This document shows positions 60,907 to 64,000 of a stretch of DNA of 64,000 nucleotides, piece after piece. The position numbers and the translations under genes are program-made. The DNA lies in assembly GCA_021234155.1 (NCBI GenBank), contig JAJEKV010000005.1:13931449-13995448 (forward strand), read 5' to 3'. Within the stretch, counting starts at the first letter, position 1, and every line of letters begins with the position of its first letter. This DNA comes from Isoetes taiwanensis. Lineage: Eukaryota > Streptophyta > Lycopodiopsida > Isoetales > Isoetaceae. The notes below the pieces were generated by a model. The model saw only the letters and a program-made list of their open reading frames with translations, did not search any database and was not told where the DNA came from.

Positions 60907-62850
60907 ACTGCACTCATAACATAAATTTGCCATACTTAAAACAGTAGAATCTGAGCATGCTTGTCCAAGAAGGCATAATTCTAAGTTATACAACTCATAC
61001 TATAAATTTCCCATCCAAATGATCAGCTGGAGCTTTGGATGAAATTATGAAAGAACAAGATCTTGGTGAAATTATAAAGAACAAGGATTATTGGTTTTGT
61101 GAAAGTTTGGTGGTCAAAGCATGCAGCCTTTCACTGAAATTTTAGCTTTAATAATCCACAAGAGAATCAGCTTCCACAGGTGAACTCGACTATAATATAC
61201 TAGAGAAAGTGCCTAGCGCTGCTGGGCTTTTCTACAGGCATAAGTTAAAAAATAATAATACATGAAGTATATTTTACAAAGATCATGTTTTGGCGATGTT
61301 ATGTTATTCACATAGAATATGTACACAACAGGCTGAGGAATTGAAAATCAAGTATTGAGAATAAACTATAGAAAAATGTTATCGTTATACATGTCCAGAT
61401 TCAAGTTAATTTTTAAGAAAGATGACATGTGCCAAGGCCAAGGCATGGGCTTCTCTCTTTCCTCACTCCAATGTGTGGGATGGTCTAGTTCATTAGTTGC
61501 AATATAACAATAAAGAATTAGAGACAAAGGCACTTTTAATGAGGAATCAAAAGAGGTCATTGGGGCATGGTTAGGTTACTGAATATGTTAAAGGGTCCAT
61601 AGAAAGATGCATCTATCCAAATATAAAAACAAACACTTCACAAACTAGAAATTCACCAGACTAAAAGAAGAAATGCAGTTGCATATTACGCTACACAAAC
61701 TTTTGATGGTCGCTAATGTCGACAAATAATCAAGACTAAAGAAGGCTTTTATCAAGGGCAAATCAACTTATAAACACAAGTCAAACTTGATTTTTTTCTT
61801 TCTTTATGTAATGCAAGGCCTATTCATGCTAAGCATAACATGCTTCCCTTCCTTATTGCCACCCTTATGCATCTTGTTAAGGAAAACAAACATGTACTGC
61901 ATTCATAACATAAATTTGCCATACTTAAAACAGTAGAATCTGAGCATGCTTGTCCAAGAAGGCATAATTCTAAGTTATACAACTCATACTATAAATTTCC
62001 CATCCAAATGATCAGCTGGAGCTTTGGATGAAATTATGAAAGAACAAGATCTTGGTGAAATTATAAAGAACAAGGATTATTGGTTTTGTGAAAGTTTGGT
62101 GGTCAAAGCATGCAGCCTTTCACTGAAATTTTAGCTTTAATAATCCACAAGAGAATCAGCTTCCACAGGTGAACTCGACTATAATATACTAGAGAAAGTG
62201 CCTAGCGTTGCTGGGCTTTTCTACAGGCATAATAATAATACATGAAGTATATTTTACAAAGATCATGTTTTGGCGATGTTATGTTATTCACATAGAATAT
62301 GTACACAACAGGCTGAGGAATTGAAAATCAAGTATTGAGATGTCCAGATTCAAGTTAATTTTTACAAGAAATTTATTGCGGCGGCCAAGGCCGCCGCGAA
62401 CATTTCTCTTTCCTCACTCCTATGTGTGGGATGGTCTAGTTCATTAGTTGCAATATAACAATAAAGAATTAGAGACAAAGGCACTTTTAATGAGGAATCA
62501 AAAGTGAGGTCATTGGGGCATGGTTAGGGTTACTGAATATGTTAAAGGGTCCATAGAAAGATGCATCTATCCAAATATAAAAACAAACACTTCACAAACT
62601 AGAAATTCACCAGACTAAAAGAAGAAATGCAGTTGCATATTACGCTACACAAACTTTTGATGGTCGCTAATGTCGACAAATAATCAAGACTAAAGAAGGC
62701 TTTTATCAAGGGCAAATCAACTTATAAACACAAGTCAAACTTGATTTTTTTCTTTCTTTATGTAATGCAAGGCCTATTCATGCTAAGCATAACATGCTTC
62801 CCTTCCTTATTGCCACCCTTATGCATCTTGTTAAGGAAAACAAACATGTT
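60907..62850. repeat. Tandem duplication of about 1 kb
   Basis: Copy 1 (60907-61895) and copy 2 (61896-62850) are almost identical from ACTGCAYTCATAACATAAA to AAGGAAAACAAACATGT. Copy 2 lacks about 30 bp (the counterpart of about 61362-61390) and has a GC-rich replacement near 62368-62402. The near-identity points to a recent duplication. No coding region is seen. Confidence 0.95.
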
Positions 62851-63640
62851 GTAAATGCCCATCATGTTAGGGTAACAATAAAGGACAACAATAGAGCATG
62901 TTCAACTCGTTGGAAAACATATCTAGATTCAGCAATAAACTAAGTTGGAAAACATATCTAGATTTAACATTTGATTCTAATTATGGATAGCCTTGCAAGA
63001 TCACACGAGGCTATGTCCAAGTAGACAAAATTCGTTCAAATTCTTAAGCAAGAATATAATTTATGGAAAGGCTCTAGGTTAGAATTATCAAGGCTTCAAG
63101 TGTCACATATTCCTTCACTATTTCAGTCTCCATTTCTATAATGTATTGGTGAGAAAATTTGACATCCACACATCATTTGTTTTAGGATTTAGCCATCTTA
63201 CCACATTTTCAACTGGATTTCTGAGAACATTTGTAAACCCTTGGTATGCTGCATTACTAATTAAGCCGTCATTTATATCCACCTCCATCTGTATTAATTT
63301 TTTCTTGTTCCAACGATGGACTGTGTTAAAGCATCGAGCTTGTTTACACGTTTGCAGCAACGCTGGCTTGTCAGATGACATGTGTTAAAGCATTGAACTG
63401 TATAGGAGGATGGAATCAAATAACTGTTTAAGTTGGTCATAGAGCACCGCCAACCGCTGGTGAGGACTAGATGCGCTTTATTAACATTATTTAACAAAAC
63501 AACAAGGATAGAAAGCCGGTAAAGTTCAGGTTTTATAATAGAGGAAGAATGCACCAATAACTTCTCAAGCAATCAATCCAAGCTAAAAGGTATCTATTGG
63601 GGGCTTAACCGTGCAAATGAATATGTCCTAAAACCAAAAA
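62850..63640 (-). other. Unrecognised open stretch on the minus strand
   Basis: Open frames of 81 and 92 codons overlap at 63136-63572. The former contains VHRWNKKKLIQMEVDINDGL and VVRWLNPKTNDVWMSNF, which read like protein. I cannot assign a family, and a frame change seems to separate the two. Confidence 0.3.
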
Positions 63641-64000
63641 GCTTCAAATCGATGTTCCAAAAACCAAAAGCTTCAAAAGCTTTTTAACTATTGCAAAAGA
63701 TGGTATGACTCGAGGCCGATTCTTTTACATGGGAGGCTTTTCATTAAAGTTTCTATTGGGGCGATGGGATAGAGTTCTTTGGCAAAAAGTTGCCGATTTT
63801 CAAAATTTATTCTCGGCCACACCAAGAAGATATTTTGGTATGGGTTTGTCATGAAGAAATTAAGGAGTGCAAACTTGTGAACTCTATGTATCGCTTGTTG
63901 CTTGATAATCGATATTCTTCCTCCGCCTCATAAGTGGTCTCTTCAACTTCCTCCTCTTCAATGGCGTAAGGTGTGGTCTTGGGCATGGGACAAGCTACTT
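63640..64000 (+). mobile_element. Probable LINE ORF2 fragment at the right edge
   Basis: The plus strand reads, with frame changes, DILVWVCHEEIKECKLVNSM then YRLLLDNR, and KWSLQLPPLQWRKVWSWAWD to the window end. This resembles the region of plant LINE ORF2 just before the zinc-binding (zf-RVT) domain. It continues beyond the window. Confidence 0.45.

Overview
The window is nuclear DNA of a land plant. The evidence is spliceosomal introns with GT/AG borders, a plant-type biotin--protein ligase, the tail of a DYW-class pentatricopeptide-repeat gene, a plastid-type NOG1-like GTPase gene, Ty1/copia, LINE and PIF/Harbinger elements, and a short nuclear copy of plastid ndhE. The sequence does not fix the species. 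The landscape is AT-rich, repeat-rich and gene-poor: I find one gene that looks intact, several decayed genes, and many families of short palindromic or tandem repeats.

Layout. 1-0.9 kb holds an unrecognised coding region. 0.9-5.0 kb is a decayed PIF/Harbinger element with transposase on + and its Myb/SANT-like protein on -. 5.5-8.0 kb carries three separate hairpin-forming stretches. 9.4-9.8 kb has an unknown ORF. 11.2-14.1 kb is an intron-containing but broken copy of the plastid NOG1-like GTPase gene. 16.8-17.6 kb is a PPR-DYW remnant. 18.4-36.5 kb is a large A-rich repeat block. Inside it are an unknown coding region on - (20.5-22.3 kb), a decayed ParB-like/DNA methyltransferase gene on + (22.9-27.0 kb), and a LINE on - (29.5-31.4 kb, ending in a long GA/TC microsatellite). 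36.84-36.93 kb is the ndhE fragment. 38.2-42.0 kb is a copia element on -. 42.0-46.2 kb is the same repeat family as 18-36 kb, inverted. 47.8-49.2 kb is a minisatellite with a hairpin motif. 54.7-58.8 kb is the ten-exon biotin--protein ligase gene on -, with a copia remnant in its intron 7. 59.2-62.9 kb is almost entirely tandem repeats, including a tRNA-derived SINE head and a roughly 1-kb tandem duplication. The right edge holds a probable LINE fragment.

The most interesting locus is 22.9-27.0 kb. A split reading frame encodes a ParB-like GGNHS domain and then a DNA N4/N6 methyltransferase with motif I LDAFSGSGTT. Two of its introns hold arrays of short perfect or near-perfect palindromes built on GTATTC/GAATAC with a period near 40 bp. 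Each intron has its own version of the palindrome arms. Another palindrome family (CACC(C)...(G)GGTGG) flanks the locus on both sides. Whether palindromes and methyltransferase are functionally linked is inference.

Caution on broken frames: many genes here have frameshifts. The ligase gene reads cleanly through all ten exons (957 nt), and the copia reverse transcriptase has a 506-residue open frame. The breaks elsewhere are therefore more likely real decay than general sequencing error, although several indels lie in short homopolymers.
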